From Margaritifera margaritifera (Eukaryota > Mollusca > Bivalvia > Unionida > Margaritiferidae): a DNA stretch of 64,000 nt. The translations under genes were made by a program, and so were the position numbers. Under the pieces are notes generated by a model. That model searched no databases and had not been told where the DNA came from. It was given only the letters and a program-made list of their open reading frames with translations. Below are positions 48,028 to 60,439 of the stretch, piece after piece. The DNA is taken from the NCBI GenBank assembly GCA_029931535.1, contig JAQPZY010001332.1:1819001-1883000 (forward strand), in the 5' to 3' direction. The stretch's first letter is position 1. Every line of letters starts with the position of its first letter.

Positions 48028-50352
48028 TCATCTAACCAAAGAAGGTTGAGAGGGAGGCTTGAATTGGTATTTCATTCTGGAATGTTGAGACTGCATTCTT
48101 TTCAAGAGCTTTGCAGAATGTTCTGAAGGACAGTAAGGATGAGGTTGCTTCCTAGACAGTTTTGACCAGCGGGGAGAAGCTGTGAGGGACGGTTGTTGTT
48201 GGTTCCTCAGGTCCTGAGATGCAATGGAGGAAATGAGACCTTGGAAGAAAGGATCAGCCCTAAGAAAGTTCTTACTGTGGTTCAGTAAGACCTTCAGAGT
48301 GTATAGAGCAATGTCCCTGCCAAAAGGAACATGGACATTATATATGCGTGCCTCAAAATTTTGGCAACTGTCTCCAGCAAGCACTGCAGTGTGGCTGGTG
48401 ACAAAGATTCCTTCTTCAGAAGACTAAAGAAGGCTGCTGAAAAAAGATCAGCATGCAAATCTGTGGTGATGAGCATACAAGCCTTAAACTCCAGTGCCTC
48501 CAATGTCTTGACTGGCAGGCTAACCATGTCCTGTTGAAATCCCCCCCCCCCAGCGTCTAAGTGGAGTGGGCTTAAGAGGCCAAGCAGGAGAGTGAACCCT
48601 GTACTGTAGCTGGATGCTGAAACCAGCAGTTGCAGCATAGAATGCGAAACAGACCACCCCTTATTTGCCTGACAAACTCCTGGCCCTTCAAAAGCCTTTG
48701 AGAAAGTTCCCTTACCATGGCTGAATGATGGAGTAATAGAAGATCTGGTCATGATGCAACTACCAAGAATCTCTCCAAACTGGCGAGGATTTTTTTGTGC
48801 TCTATGATCAAAGGCTTGGGACACACATCTGGGGGGGGGGGGGGTGAAGGTGGTAAACTTCATTAACTGCATTTTCAGAAGACCAGATCTCTTCCTACTC
48901 TACAGCCTGAGCTGACAGGTAGGAGGGGGAAGGTGATTTGAGTGGATAAGGAGGGACTGTCCCAGCCAGTTCCTCTGTGAACTCATTCTGAATCCTCCAA
49001 AACTTAATGGATGTGATCGTTCTGCTCTTGCTCCTGAGGTGAGACAGGACTTTTCAACCCTGTGTCTCTCTCATGAGGAGAAGACTTGGAAGTAATGGTC
49101 TCCTCATCTCACAACTCCTCATAGGGAGTGATGGAACTGCCACTACTAACAGGCTTCTTAGGAGGACAGGAAAAACTTCTAAATCCCTTCTATAGGGCTA
49201 TTCTTGTCCCACAACTGCTCACATGGTGGGACAACCCTTATTAGCACACTTTTTAGGGAAACAGAAATGATTCTCATCCTTTGTAGAGTGTCTGTTGAGA
49301 GAGGACCAGCCCCGTCCTTTTTATTTAGCTCCACCTGAGCAGACAATGTAGGTCTGCGACCTGCCACATCTGAACTGCTTTGAGGCCAAGGTATAGGCAT
49401 CCATGGCACCATGAATAAGAAGGAAGATTCGCTTCCCTGAAATGGATGTCCCCACATCACATAAGGATTGAAGGAGAACATATGAAAGGGGGGATGTCTA
49501 TCCGACCTCCTTCTCTAGTCAAACGAGTATATGTTGACTCCCTATCCCTAACAGCATTCGGTAGAATGGAGATGGGACGGGGGGAATATCGACCCAACCC
49601 ATGTCCCCGTACTGCTGATGGAACTCAATTAAGCGGTGTCCAGTACTTGAAGGCCAGCAGACGGTGCTTGGTGACCAGCACCCAGTCACCAATGCATAAT
49701 GCCCAGTAAATGGTTCTCAGTCACCAGTCCAAGACTGCGCAGGCAATGATGATCTGATGGATGAGCTTCCATCAGATGATCCTGAGCAATATCACTGCTC
49801 TCCCTTCTCAGGGATGCGCAATCTGTTCTCTGGTGCTTTCAGCAGGCGGACAAACCTGATAGAGTGCTGATACTCTTTAGGGACAATATGTCTCCTGGGA
49901 TCGAAGAGTGCCTACTGTGAAAGAGTTCTGCAACTCTTCAGGAGCATTACATCTCTTGACTTCATGAGAGACAGATCCCATACGCTCCTAGGATCAAGAA
50001 GTGCCTACCCTGATAAAGTTCTGTGACTCTTTACAAACTTAACATATCTCAACTTCATGAGAGACAAGTTACATACCCTCCTGGAATTAAGGAGTCTTCC
50101 CAAAGGACTCAGAAAAGCATCATATACCCTCTTGAGATTGAGAAGATACAGATCCGATACTCTCTTGGGATTGAGGAGTATAGGGGAAGGGTGTTTCTTC
50201 CTCCCTTTATCAGTGCACCAACTCTCAGCTAGGTTCCAAACATCGTCAGGCCATAGACAAAAAGGAAAGAGACATTTAGTACAAGCTAAACATGCAGGGT
50301 GAGTGTTCCATGGGGCCTTCTTGTGCCCACACTTATGCACATTTTGCGACAT
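48028..50352 (-). pseudogene. DIRS gag-like protein, fragmented
   Basis: The start at 50352 reads MSQNVHKCGHKKAPWNTHPA CLACTKC, a Cys/His cluster typical of the N-terminus of DIRS gag. Short repeated phrases (LLNPKRV, LLNLKRV, LLNSRRV) follow. Later pieces at 49481-49179, 48872-48294 (KTLEALEFKACMLITTDLHA...VAKILRHAYIMSM) and 48384-48028 (VPFGRDIALYTLKVLLNHS) lie in different frames. A C run at 48541-48550 and a G run near 48832 sit on two of the frame breaks. Confidence 0.62.
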
Positions 50353-50589
50353 TCCTAAAAAGAAAAATATGTACTGCCAAAGCTAGTTGCTCTTTGAAAG
50401 AGCAAATATTGGATTTCAAATATACTACCGAAGCAGTGAAACAAGGGCTTTTTTTATACAACAATTTATGTGTAATCAGTAGTAATTCAGAAGGATTAAG
50501 GATGTTAATGGATTATGATTGGATTACTGAAGAGCTCATGCGACATAACACAATCAACATTACTTGGATTCTTTTGGCAGGTTGGTTTG

Positions 50590-51720
50590 GTTTTAGTGTT
50601 TAAAGTTTGCTGAGATGGATTATACTATGACAATATGTGTGATCAGAATTCTTAAAGGATTAAAGACATTAATGGATTATGGTTGGATTAGAAATTACTA
50701 AAGAGCTCGAGTGGCATAAAACAGGTAAGTTTGGCTTTGGTATTTAAAGTTTGTTCAGATGTCCAAGTATGCATTATCTCTGAATGCTAAAACATCCAAA
50801 TCTAAACATATGAAATATCATACAAAATTCAATAATGGATGGAAACAGGAATTTCAGTGGTTGGAATCAAGTTAAAAAGTACATGAATATGCATTCTGCT
50901 ATTCCTGTAAAGTCGAATTTAAGAAGAAGTTTCTAAAGTCGACCCAGATACCACCAATCCTGAGCAGTTCTGATAGGCAGTCAGCGACCTGAATCTACCC
51001 ACAGGCAGGAAACAATTTAAACTTCTTGGTGCACTCAGTAGAGTTGTACTAACATGCCCCATTCCGATGCAGACACTAAAAGGACCTTTCTATTTTGGGG
51101 AATATTCAGGCTGACTCCAGATGAAATGTGGATCCAGCAACAATACAGTAACAATCATCTGCAGTGTTGAGATCAATAATGATGAGGACTGTACAAATAT
51201 AATCAGGCAATGATCTACTAACTTAAAAGAAAGGTTAAATAATGCTTGAGCTACATATAAGGGCAGTATGATTGGTTTGGTTTTATGGGGTTTAAAAGTA
51301 TTTTTCAGCACATGACAGTCTATACATGGCGGCCAGCATATCTGGTTGAGGAAGAACCCAGGAAGACTCCAAGAAGAACCACTGACCCATGGGAAGCTAC
51401 TGACAAGCTTTCTCACATATCCATGTTAGTCGAGCATAGACAGAGATGAGATGTGAGTAATCTGTAAAAGCAAGCACCTCAGACTACTTGGCCACCCAGG
51501 GCCCCCAAGACAGAATGAAAGGCAACAAGTTATTGTAAAAGGTCTGATATGAAGTAATGATGTGCATATTTTAATACAGAAGGACAATTGTTCAGTAGTT
51601 GTTATTTGAATGCTAAAAATCTGGTTGATGAATATCCACATGATCTGAAGTCAAAACTCCTGACCTAATTTTTGAAATCTCCTGATCTGTCCTAAGCTGA
51701 CCTCTCTGTTCTGTCAATTG
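50590..51720 (+). mobile_element. hAT relic, second internally deleted copy, with a SINE inside
   Basis: The stretch 50725-50930 matches the N-terminal zinc-finger part of the 7.8 kb copy (MSKYALSLNAKTSKSKHMKY H, NNGWKQEFQWLE, then FCYSCKVEF after a stop). The stretch 50935-51190 matches its C-terminal part (TGRKQFKLLGALSRVVLT). The deletion is larger than in copy 1. The 3' non-coding part resumes after the SINE (51520-51715). Confidence 0.75.
51272..51510 (-). mobile_element. tRNA-derived SINE, copy 2, diverged
   Basis: Same family as 42347-42600 (CAGCACATGACAGTCTATACATGGCGGCCAG..., ...CTTGGCCACCCAGGGCCC). The B box is damaged. Flanks CAGTATGA (51264-51271) and CAGAATGA (51511-51518) look like a slightly decayed duplication. 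It sits in hAT copy 2; hAT copy 1 is empty at this place (near 9350). Confidence 0.8.
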
Positions 51721-51919
51721 TATATGATAGGGGGTTTTATAACTAAAATTCACTTGGCCTTTGCCAAGGTGATCTAAAAGCTGCTATTTCCATATACTGA
51801 GAGTTTTTTTAGTGAGGGACCACTCAGTATAAATCCTGGATTGCTCCAATTTAATATAAACTTATGGATATTCTATAATCATTATAATCTTCTCTCCTGT
51901 ACAGTCTACAAAGGCTTAC

Positions 51920-52078
51920 CAACAACTGTGAAGGTTTTATTTCCAGCTGGGCTGTCTGCAATAAGACTGATAGTGTAGTTTGTTTTCCCTGGGCTAGGTC
52001 CATTGATATTCCATGTAACATTACCTTCTGTGGATCCGATATTCCCAACAGACTCATTAATATATGGCTTTTGTGGAG
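51920..52078 (-). CDS. FN3 receptor gene, exon b: first half of an FN3 domain
   Basis: The exon is 159 bp, phase 1 to phase 1, after acceptor TTTGTTGCAG and before donor GTAAGC. It encodes APQKPYINESVGNIGSTEGN and then VTWNINGPSPGKTNYTISLI, the A, B and C strands of an FN3 domain with the conserved B-strand Trp (VTW). Several N-x-S/T sequons (NES, NVT, NYT, NKT) fit an ectodomain. It ends ...FTVVG and continues in frame into the exon at 42139, which supplies strands E to G. Together they form one domain of about 96 residues, close to the usual 90-100. The intron to the next exon (51919-42140) is 9.8 kb and holds a decayed DIRS element, a hAT relic, two SINEs and a Tc1 element. Confidence 0.82.
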
Positions 52079-52744
52079 CTGCAACAAAGTACGGACATAT
52101 CATAATTTAACATGCATGACATGTATTCAATATTGTCCCATATTATGACTTAGAATGAAAATTAAGACACCATTAGGAATGCAGAGGCCATAATGTTCAT
52201 TTCAAGGAACTACCATTTCTATGCCAAACTATCCCAGGCAACTAAAAATCACTGTTGGGAAAGTAAACTTTCATGCAGCTAGCCTAATTATTTTATAGAA
52301 AAAAAAAAAGAACCAAATCTCCCATTCTGAGATCGTTTTCCAACATTGCATCCTCTGCTAGTAGGTATATATTGGAACCATTGCCCTGTGCATTAATCCC
52401 CCATAAAATGGACCTCAAACCATGTCTCAAAAACTTCCCAACAGTATCTGTGAATATGGCAGGTATGCCATTTTCTTGTAAAGTCATGTTAATGTTTGCT
52501 AATATTGCAGGTTATGAATAAAGCTACATTATGATATTCAATACCATTTTTATCTTATACTAGATCTATGATTGATGATAATTTGCTCATCCCCAATTTG
52601 TTAGAAAATTTGGAAAAAAAAATTAATTACCATGATTATCTTTAGTCGGATAATCAGCCCTTCCCCTGCATTTTAACAATTAGGTTGGCCCCCTAGTATT
52701 ATATTGGGAGAAATACTGTGACTAAAACTGTACTGATTTTTCTT

Positions 52745-52863
52745 ATTATGAACAAGAGGTTTAAATAGACCTGATATCGCTCACCTTGCTTATATAACTT
52801 GACAGTTAACCATTTCACCAAGCAGCTTGTGTGGTATTGTAAGAACACTACCTATGCAATCTA
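52745..52863. repeat. Head module of a family C/B composite element
   Basis: CAAGAGGTTTAAATAGACCTGATATCGCTCACC... TTGACAGTTAACCATTTCACCAAGCAG... TGTGGTATTGTAAGAACACTA closely follows the heads at 481 and 60443. It is cut by the Tc1 element at 52864. Confidence 0.7.
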
Positions 52864-54240
52864 CAGTACCAGGTCAAAAGTGAGTTGCAACTTCTGCTGA
52901 AGTCATAGGAGACAAACTAACATCATTGCTATTTGTAAAAAATCTCCTAAAATAAATAGGAAAGAAATAGTACTTACACACCTAATATTTGGTAACTAAT
53001 CCCTTGGCTCTTATCATAGCTTGTAATTGCTAGGTACTGAGTCATAAAATCCTCTGGTTCAGCTCTGGTTATAATTGATTGAGCGAGTCCCAAATGTCAA
53101 GAACAACACCAATGTGATCAGACACAGATTCAGTTTCATGTAGTCCTTTTTCAAGCTCAGAATAAATTGTTTGCCGTATATTCCCAATAATATTGAGGTC
53201 CATGCTCTGTGATGGCCAGGGGAAGGATACAGTGTTTTACAACTTTTACTACTGTTTTGTCCTCCTAGAAACATGGACCAGACAATTATCCTCCTGGTGG
53301 GTTCATTTCCCATTTGGAAATTCTTTTCCAATAAACTGCCACAAACTTTCATCAATGATGCTGATACACTTATCAGAGTGAATGCTGCCTTCCACTGGGG
53401 TCGGATTTTTAACACCGATGCAGGTAATGTACCACTTAAAACATTGCCGAAATATTCTAGAATGGCAAGTGTGCAGATCTGAAAACTTGGTTTGCAATTC
53501 TTCATCAGGTTTTCTCCAAACAAAAGCTTTCAATCTTTGCCCCAAACATCTTTAGGTTCATCGTTAAAAATTACTACCAACTAATGGTTTTCAACTGTTC
53601 AATTGTGTATCTCTTCAAGCCATGAAATATGTGATGCATGATTCTGCTGAAAAATTGTAGTTTGCTTCCTTATAGTACATCTCCTGAAACATAACTCTTT
53701 ATTCTTTTGTTGACAGTGCTTTCAGAAACATGAACTCAGACAGACTCATTAAAAGCTATTGTCATGTCCTGCAAAGATTGTCTAAAAGCTGTCAAAATTG
53801 TGCTGAACAAGATGAGAAAGTACATGATTACCCCTTTTGGCTCTTGACTTCTGGTCTGGCAGTTTATTTCTCATTTTCCATGGATCCCCTTTTGTGAAAC
53901 ATTTAAAAACGTGTCTGAATTATAGAATGCGATATTCTGGTTATTCGGGATTTTTTTTTCCCCACTAAAATCTTTCTCAGCTAACTGAATTATTGTCTTC
54001 ATCTGACTGTCTGTCCATTCCTTACTGTGAGGCACCATGTTTACGTTATCAGCAAGGTCTAAAAACAGTACTCGCTATACATTTTACAATTTTAGACTAT
54101 ATTCAAGATGTTCATTAAGTACGCACTGATCAAGCTTAAAGAATAATTCTTATCCATGCGGTGACATCTGAAATCATATTTTGCTAAATTACATGGGCTT
54201 TTCTGTACTCAGATGGCTGCTCACTTTTAACCTGGCAGTG
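52864..54240 (-). mobile_element. Tc1/mariner-type transposon, dead, inserted in the head module
   Basis: Ends CAGTACCAGGTCAAAAGTGA (52864) and, inverted, CACTGCCAGGTTAAAAGTGA (54240) are flanked by TA (52862-52863, 54241-54242). The minus strand carries transposase pieces: RLKAFVWRKPDEEL, GVKNPTPVEGSIHSDKCISI IDESLWQFIGKEFPNGK, EDNC-VHVS, WPSQSMDLNIIGNIRQ (worn W-P-x-Q-S-P-D-L-N-P-I-E) and YSELEKGLHETESVSDHIGV. Frameshifts near 53300 and several stops disable it. Confidence 0.82.
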
Positions 54241-54242
54241 TA

Positions 54243-56200
54243 CCTCCCAACCTTTATATTATGTCGATTTTACACATTTAACTATAGTTTGATACAATTT
54301 ATTTTCAAAACAAAAAGAGATAATTGGCATAGTGTCTTACTCATTATCAAAGTCATCCAAGATCTTTAAAAGCCAAGTTAACATATGAAGCTTTAATTTG
54401 TGGTCTACAGAGTCACCTGGCTTTCACATGAACTTTAATTATAATTCAGTTGCTTTATTGTGTTAGGCCATAAGTATCCTTACTCTTGGTGATTTAATTC
54501 TGGTGATTGAGGTGACTGAGGTGATCGGATTAGCTGCTGGCGGCCTTTTTTGTAATCCAATTTTGATCGTGCTTGGAATATAGGCTTATATGATCAAGCT
54601 CTTGCACGAATTTGATAATGAATGAGATCCACACATACATGTATTAATGAGATGATCTTGCATGATCTGACTGACTGAACTTGTTAACACTCAAGAGATT
54701 GTATTTTCTAATCACTTTCAGAGTAAACTTGGTAAACAGAGCTAAATCATCAAGATCTTAGATGGGTACAATTATGAGCAAGGTCAATGCATTATCAAGG
54801 TGATCTTGCATCTGATTGGTTGAGTTTGTCAACACTTTAGTGGCTTTTTTCTGACAGCAATATTTTGATTTGGTGGAGATAATGGTTGTCAGATTGGCAC
54901 CACTTTCATTTAGAACCAACATGATGTAATTTAGGACCAACAAGACATCACAAGAAGTCTTCTGGTGGAACCCCATGTTCATATGACTTTCTGTTTTGGT
55001 GGAGAAATGATACAATTTTCAAGATGGTTGCCAGGGTAGCTGTATTGGAGTTTAGATTGGAATCATTTCCATTTAGGACCAACTAGACATCATCAGAAGT
55101 CTTTTGGTGAAAGCACAATATTGATATGACCAGCCATCTAGGAGAAGTAGTGAAAAGATTTTAAAGATGGCCATTGTCATGGTAATATTGGATGTCATAT
55201 CGGCACCATTTTCATTTACAAAACCAACTAGTCATAATAAGAACTCTTTCAGCAAAAAAACCCATTTTGATATGACCATTATTTCAGGAGTAGTGATAAC
55301 AAGATTTTTGGTGGCCATATTTGATATCTGAGAAGCATCATTTTCATTTAGGACCAACTAGATATAATAAGAAGATAGTTGGTAAAAACCCAATGTTGAT
55401 AAAACTATCCATTCAGGAGTAGCAATAACAATATATTCAAGATGGCCACTGTGATGGCCATATTGGATGTGCAAGCAGCACCATTTTCATTTAGGACCAA
55501 CTAGACATCATAATAAGTCTTCTGGTGAATACCCCATGGCAATATTACTTTTAGTCAGGAGGAGTAGCAATAAGATTTTTCAAGATGGCTGCTGTGGTGG
55601 CCATATTGGACTTCAGATCAGCACCATTTTCATTTAGGACCAACTAGACATCACAAGTCTTTTATGAAAACTCTATGTTGGTATGACCATCCATTCAGGA
55701 GGTGCAGCAATAAAAAAATGTTCAAGATGGCCATACTGGTGGCCATACTGAACATCGGATCAGCACCATTTTCATCTAGGACCAACTAGGCATCATAAGG
55801 AGTCTTCTGGTGAAAACCTCATGTCAATATGACTTTCCATTCAGGAGGAGTAGTGATTACAATATTTTCAAGATGTTATTAGAATTCAGATTGGAACAAT
55901 TTTCATTTAGAATCAACTAAACATAATAAGTATTCTTTTAGTGAAAACCTCAAGTTCATATGACCATCTACTTAGGAGGAGTAGTAATAACAAGATGGCC
56001 ACTATGGTGGCCATATTAAATGTCCAAGTGGCAACATTTTCTTTTTGGGACCAACTAGACCCTGGCATGAACATGTGTGTAAAGTTTCAGGGCAATCCTC
56101 AAAGTAGTTGAGGTGGAGTGTTGATAACAAACTTGTGCTAATGGACAAAAGACAGACAACAGAGCATAATATAAGGTCTTCTGGTCATTCTGAGCTAAAA
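54243..56200. repeat. Mixed array: family C units then family B units, with tail
   Basis: Family C units (ATTATCAAAGTCATCCAAGATC; AATGAGATGATCTTGCATGATC) run to about 54840. About nine family B units follow (AAGATGGCCACTGTGATGGCCATATTGG; CACCATTTTCATTTAGGACCAACTAGACAT). The tail is GATAACAAACTTGTGCTAATGGACAAAAGACAGACAACAG, ending near 56200 with GGTCTTCTGGTC. With the head at 52745 this forms one element once the Tc1 copy is removed. Confidence 0.78.
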
Positions 56201-56639
56201 AAAAAACAAAGCTTTAAAGTGCCATCTTTCAAGGTATTCATCAGATATTTGCACAAACTGGGTTTGATAAAAATCCATTAATACTTGTTTGTATTATCAT
56301 GCTCAAAGGTCAGGACAGCTATCCCCCCCCCCCCACTTCAACGAGTCAAGACATTTTACCTTCAATCTCAGAGTGCTGACTATGAGCTTGTTATTAAGCA
56401 ACTAAATACAATGTCTAGTCAAAATTCACTTGCATATGTAGAAATCACTGTGTTCAATATTAGCTAAATGAATTACAAAAATGCAAGGAATGACCCATCG
56501 ACATGACATCCAATGTCAATTAGGTTTGGTTTTCAAAACTTCTCACAAAATTACAGATATGTTTGTGGTCAAATCTGCACTGTTTTCATTCAGAACCAAT
56601 TAAATATTGCAAGAAGTGAAAAATCCATGTCAATGCCAC

Positions 56640-57165
56640 CATTAATGCATGACATACATGCCATAACATGACGTGTCACATGAAAAACACAATTTTGGAA
56701 TCTTGGACTCCCAAATCCCCTAACACGGTGGTGTTTCAAAAAACACAATGTTCAGCAATCTTTGCACACACAAAAATTCCCACAAAAAAAAAAACGACCC
56801 CCCCCCATATTTCTTGATCACCATGATATATGCCCGTAATCTGTGGTATGTATAAACAGTAAATAGTCCTGCTCAGAGCTCTTGTAAAACTCTTCAGGGC
56901 AGTTTATACAGCTGTTTTAAAGGCAATTAAAAGGTAAGGCAGTCAGAGATAATCAGCCACCTTTCAGACATATACTTAATTGGCTCATAATAGCTAGGGT
57001 GATGTGTCATGTCAAATCCTTTGAGCACTGCTGAGAGAGACCTCATTAGGCTAATTTGCATAGGTAAAGTACACCAAGTGGAACAACCCAATTTGTCTGA
57101 AGTTAAGTACATCAAAGAGATGCGTGTTGAAGAACAAATGTTATTACACATCACTGACTGCAATG
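56640..57165 (-). repeat. Dispersed repeat, copy 2 (inverted relative to 10445-10960)
   Basis: Reverse-complement match to copy 1: CTCCCAAATCCCCTAACACGG, GGCAATTAAAAGG, CATTAGGCTAATTTGCAT, AAGTGGAACAACCCAATTTG. It runs directly into a hAT C-terminal fragment at 57165. Confidence 0.65.
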
Positions 57166-57580
57166 AATGAGAATGTTGAAGCCATCTTTATTAAAGTTTG
57201 CGATCAGCAGCAACGTTTCTTTGAAGTAAGATTTTACTCCATATATAAAATGCAAAACATGATTATCTCGGTAGTACCAATGTACATGGCCAAATGGTGG
57301 CACAAGGCATTGATCCCAAAATCAATCAATCAATTTCGGTAGTTGGAAAAGTGATAATCTGACTCAAGTGGCCATTGCAAGTTTGACACTCCCTCGCAGC
57401 AATGCAGATGCAGAAAGATCATTTTCTATGCTTAGAAAAATTCAACAAGCTCTTCGGGGAAGGTTGAAAAACAGCACCATTCAATCTCTAATGAGTGCAA
57501 AGATGAACACAAATGACACTTGCATTACCTTAAAACCAACTATGGAACTATTGAAATCAGCAAAGACTGCATGTAATTAA
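57165..57580 (+). pseudogene. hAT transposase C-terminal fragment
   Basis: The frame from 57368 reads VAIASLTLPRSNADAERSFS MLRKIQQALRGRLKNSTIQS LMSAKMN, a clean hAT dimerisation domain with the S-N-A-D-A-E-R-x-F-S signature, ending in a stop at 57580. The upstream stretch 57165-57340 reads as a worn continuation (VEAIFIKVCDQQQRF). It is a different hAT copy from those at 9.0 and 51.0 kb, which have NADTERTFS. Confidence 0.72.
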
Positions 57581-57949
57581 AACTACATTCCACTGTCCAA
57601 TGGATTTTAAAGACAGTAACTGGTGTTTTTTTGTATTTAATGTCTGTGAGGTTGTGACCATGTGTACATATGTGTGTGGTGATGTTATTTGACAATGCTA
57701 AGTCTACTATTTTTTTGCTTGTAAGTATATTAAATGCTTCAGAGAAAACAGATGGTATTTTCTTTTATTCAGACTTGTATTTCCTGTTATTTGTTATAGG
57801 CCAATTTGAAAAAAACAGCTTATTCTCATTTGGATGATGTTACTTTAGGAGGGGTCACGCACAATGACCCCCCCTTGGAACCTCAAAACACTTTTTGAGT
57901 CTCAACCCACCCACCCCCAACAATGTCTGGAAATATGGCAAGTATGGCA

Positions 57950-59680
57950 TGAGGAGTAGTGATAAGATTTTCAAGATGGCTACAATGATGCCATGTTGAA
58001 GGTCTGATGAGCACCATTTTTATTCAGAACCAGCTACATATTGTTGTAATAGTGTTGAAGTGAAAACCTCATGTTGATGAGACCATCTGTTCAGGAGAAG
58101 AAGCCATAACTAAAAGATTTTTAGGCTGGCCATCAGGACATCCATTTTGCAGGTTAGATCAGCATCACTTTAGTATAGAAATAACTATATTGCAAGAAAT
58201 ATGTGGGGGTTGTTTTAATACTGATATGGCAATCCATTTTGGAAAAGCAGCTGTCATGAGATTTTTCATATTTTAGAAGGTCAAATGTGCATAATTTTTA
58301 ATGAAAACCACCTACATGCAGTAAGAAGTGCTTTTAGTAAAAGCCCCATGTAGATCTCACCATCCCTTCAAGGGGGTCATGATAAGATTTTCAAGAAGGC
58401 CACCACTGATCAGTACCATTTTAATTTAGGTATAGGATCATCTGTTCAGGAGAAATAGCTATAACAATATTTTCAAGATGGCTACCACAGTGGCCATACT
58501 GAAGGTCTGATCGACACCATTTTTGTTTGGGACAAACCATATACAAGTCTATTAGCAAAAACCTCATGTCACTATAAATATTTGCTCTAAAGAAGTAAAG
58601 ATAATGTCACTATAAATATTTGATCTAAAGAAGTAAAGATAACAAGACACCATTTTCATACAGTACCAACCAGACATCATAGGAAGTTTTTAGTGAAAAC
58701 CCCATGTCAATAACATCAGCCATTCAGTTGGAGTAACAAGAATTTAAAGACTGGTGCCATGATACCATATTAGACAACATACTGACACCATTTTCATTTA
58801 GTTCCAACTAGATATCATCAGAAGTCTTTTAGTAAAAAACCCATTGATATGACCACCTGTTCAGAAGAAATAGCAAAAACAAGATTTTAAAGATGGTTCA
58901 CATGGTGGACATATTGATGTCAGATCAGGAACATTTTCATTTAGGACCAACTTGACATCATAAGAAGTCTTTTTTTGAAAACTCTATGTTGATATGGTCG
59001 TCTATTAAAGAGGAGTAATCACAAGATTTTCAAGACGGCCACCATGGTAGACATACTAGATGTCAGATCAAAACCCTTTTCATTTAGGATGAACCAGATA
59101 TCATCAGTCTTTCAGTGAAAACCCTTTATCAATAGGACTATCCATTCAACTTGTGTTAAATAATCTATATATTGTACATATTAGATTGTAGAGAAGGCCT
59201 CAGGGGAGAATAATTTTGTCTAATTGAGTTACCTTCTATAAATAAAGCATTATTATTATTATTATTATTATTGTTATTAAGGAGTAGTAACAAAAACAAG
59301 ATTTTTAAGATGGTCACCACGGTGACCATACTTGATGTCAGATCAACACCATTTTCATTAATAGAACCAACTAGATGTCATATGTAGTCTTTTCATAAAA
59401 ACCCCAATATGGCTTTCTGTTCAGGAGTAGATGATAACAAGATTTTCAAGACGCCCATCAGGGCAGCCATACAGAACAAACAAGCGGCACCATTTTGGTT
59501 TAGGACCAACTACACCTTGGGCTTGTGTGTGTAACCTGGTTTCCTGGCAATCCTCTGAGTAGTTTAGGAGTAACTGCGATAACAGACTTAATTGTGCTAA
59601 TGAACAGACAACATATGGACAGATGACAGACATGTGATAGACAGTGGACAACAGGCCATCACATAAGCTTTTCTGGTCTA
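57950..59680. repeat. Repeat family B array with tail
   Basis: About eleven worn units. A perfect-looking 38-bp local duplication (ATGTCACTATAAATATTTG...) lies near 58567-58642, and a CTCAGGGGAGAATAATTTTGTC...(ATT)n insertion lies at about 59190-59280. The tail GATAACAGACTTAATTGTGCTAATGAACAGACAACATATGGACAGATGACAGAC ends in CTTTTCTGGTCTATGACCAG near 59690. Confidence 0.75.
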
Positions 59681-59694
59681 TGACCAGAAGAACG

Positions 59695-59960
59695 AATAAA
59701 ACTCATTGGATATCTTAACAATGCAAGGCTATTTACTAAGTCTGATAAAAATCTGATCAGAAATAGTCACTAAAATGCTGACAAGCTCAGCCAATTAAAT
59801 GCAAGATCACCTCATCATTATTTTGCACATAATTGTAACCGTCTAAGATCTTGATGATTTAAGTCTCTTTTTCAAGTTTATTCAAAATTAGATCAGAAAT
59901 ACATTCTCTACAACAGCAACAAGTTCATCCAGCCAGATCCAAGATCGTCTCATTTAAAGA
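59695..59960. repeat. Repeat family C, about two units
   Basis: Units with ATAATTGTAACCGTCTAAGATCTTGATGATTTAAGTC and GATCAGAAAT...AACAAGTTCATCCAGCCAGATCCAAGATCGTCTC. They directly follow the family B tail. Confidence 0.65.
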
Positions 59961-60439
59961 AAACCTGATGGTTTCTTCAACAGACAGACAAATGCAAACT
60001 TTCTGATTTCAAACAATACAAGATGGATAAGTGAAAAATATGACTTCTACAAATTATTACTGACAAGACTAGAACAATGTTCATAGAACACTGATGACTT
60101 CAAATGACTTGCCATTAAAGTCAATGAAACACAAAATGTATGTTACTGAGACCAACCTTTGATAAAAGTGTGTTGTACACCACCATATATATCCATGCAT
60201 CAAGCTGCATGAACCTGCAACCAGCAACATAACAACATAAAACAGAACATATAATTATATTATAACATGCCATACTTGTGCCAGAGACTACAGAATTATA
60301 AAGAAATCTCACTCTGTTGCAGCACTTAGATTGGAGTGCTGTGGTCTTGTTGTCTTTTAGAGAAACAGAACTCAATTCTCTTGAGGGTTATAACAGAACT
60401 CACAGATGGAGGGTTAGAGAGAAAAAGAATTACAAAAAC

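Larger units (their letters stand above)
45190..50352 (-). mobile_element. Decayed DIRS-type retrotransposon
   Basis: On the minus strand, in order: gag-like protein (50352 to about 48028), reverse transcriptase (about 47920-47190), RNase H (about 47000-46393) and tyrosine recombinase (46096 to about 45200). This order with a tyrosine recombinase is diagnostic of DIRS elements. Every part has stops or shifts. Full DIRS ends were not resolved. An inverted pair CCTGTCACTATTGC (44752) / GCAATAGTGACAGG (44972-44985), and a third related copy at 45056, lie just beyond the recombinase and may be terminal or internal complementary sequence. Confidence 0.82.

Noticed and set aside
45677..50352. Host gene on the minus strand from the several 70-190 codon frames
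   Set aside because: The frames join into gag, RT, RNase H and tyrosine recombinase of a DIRS element, with stops and shifts between them.
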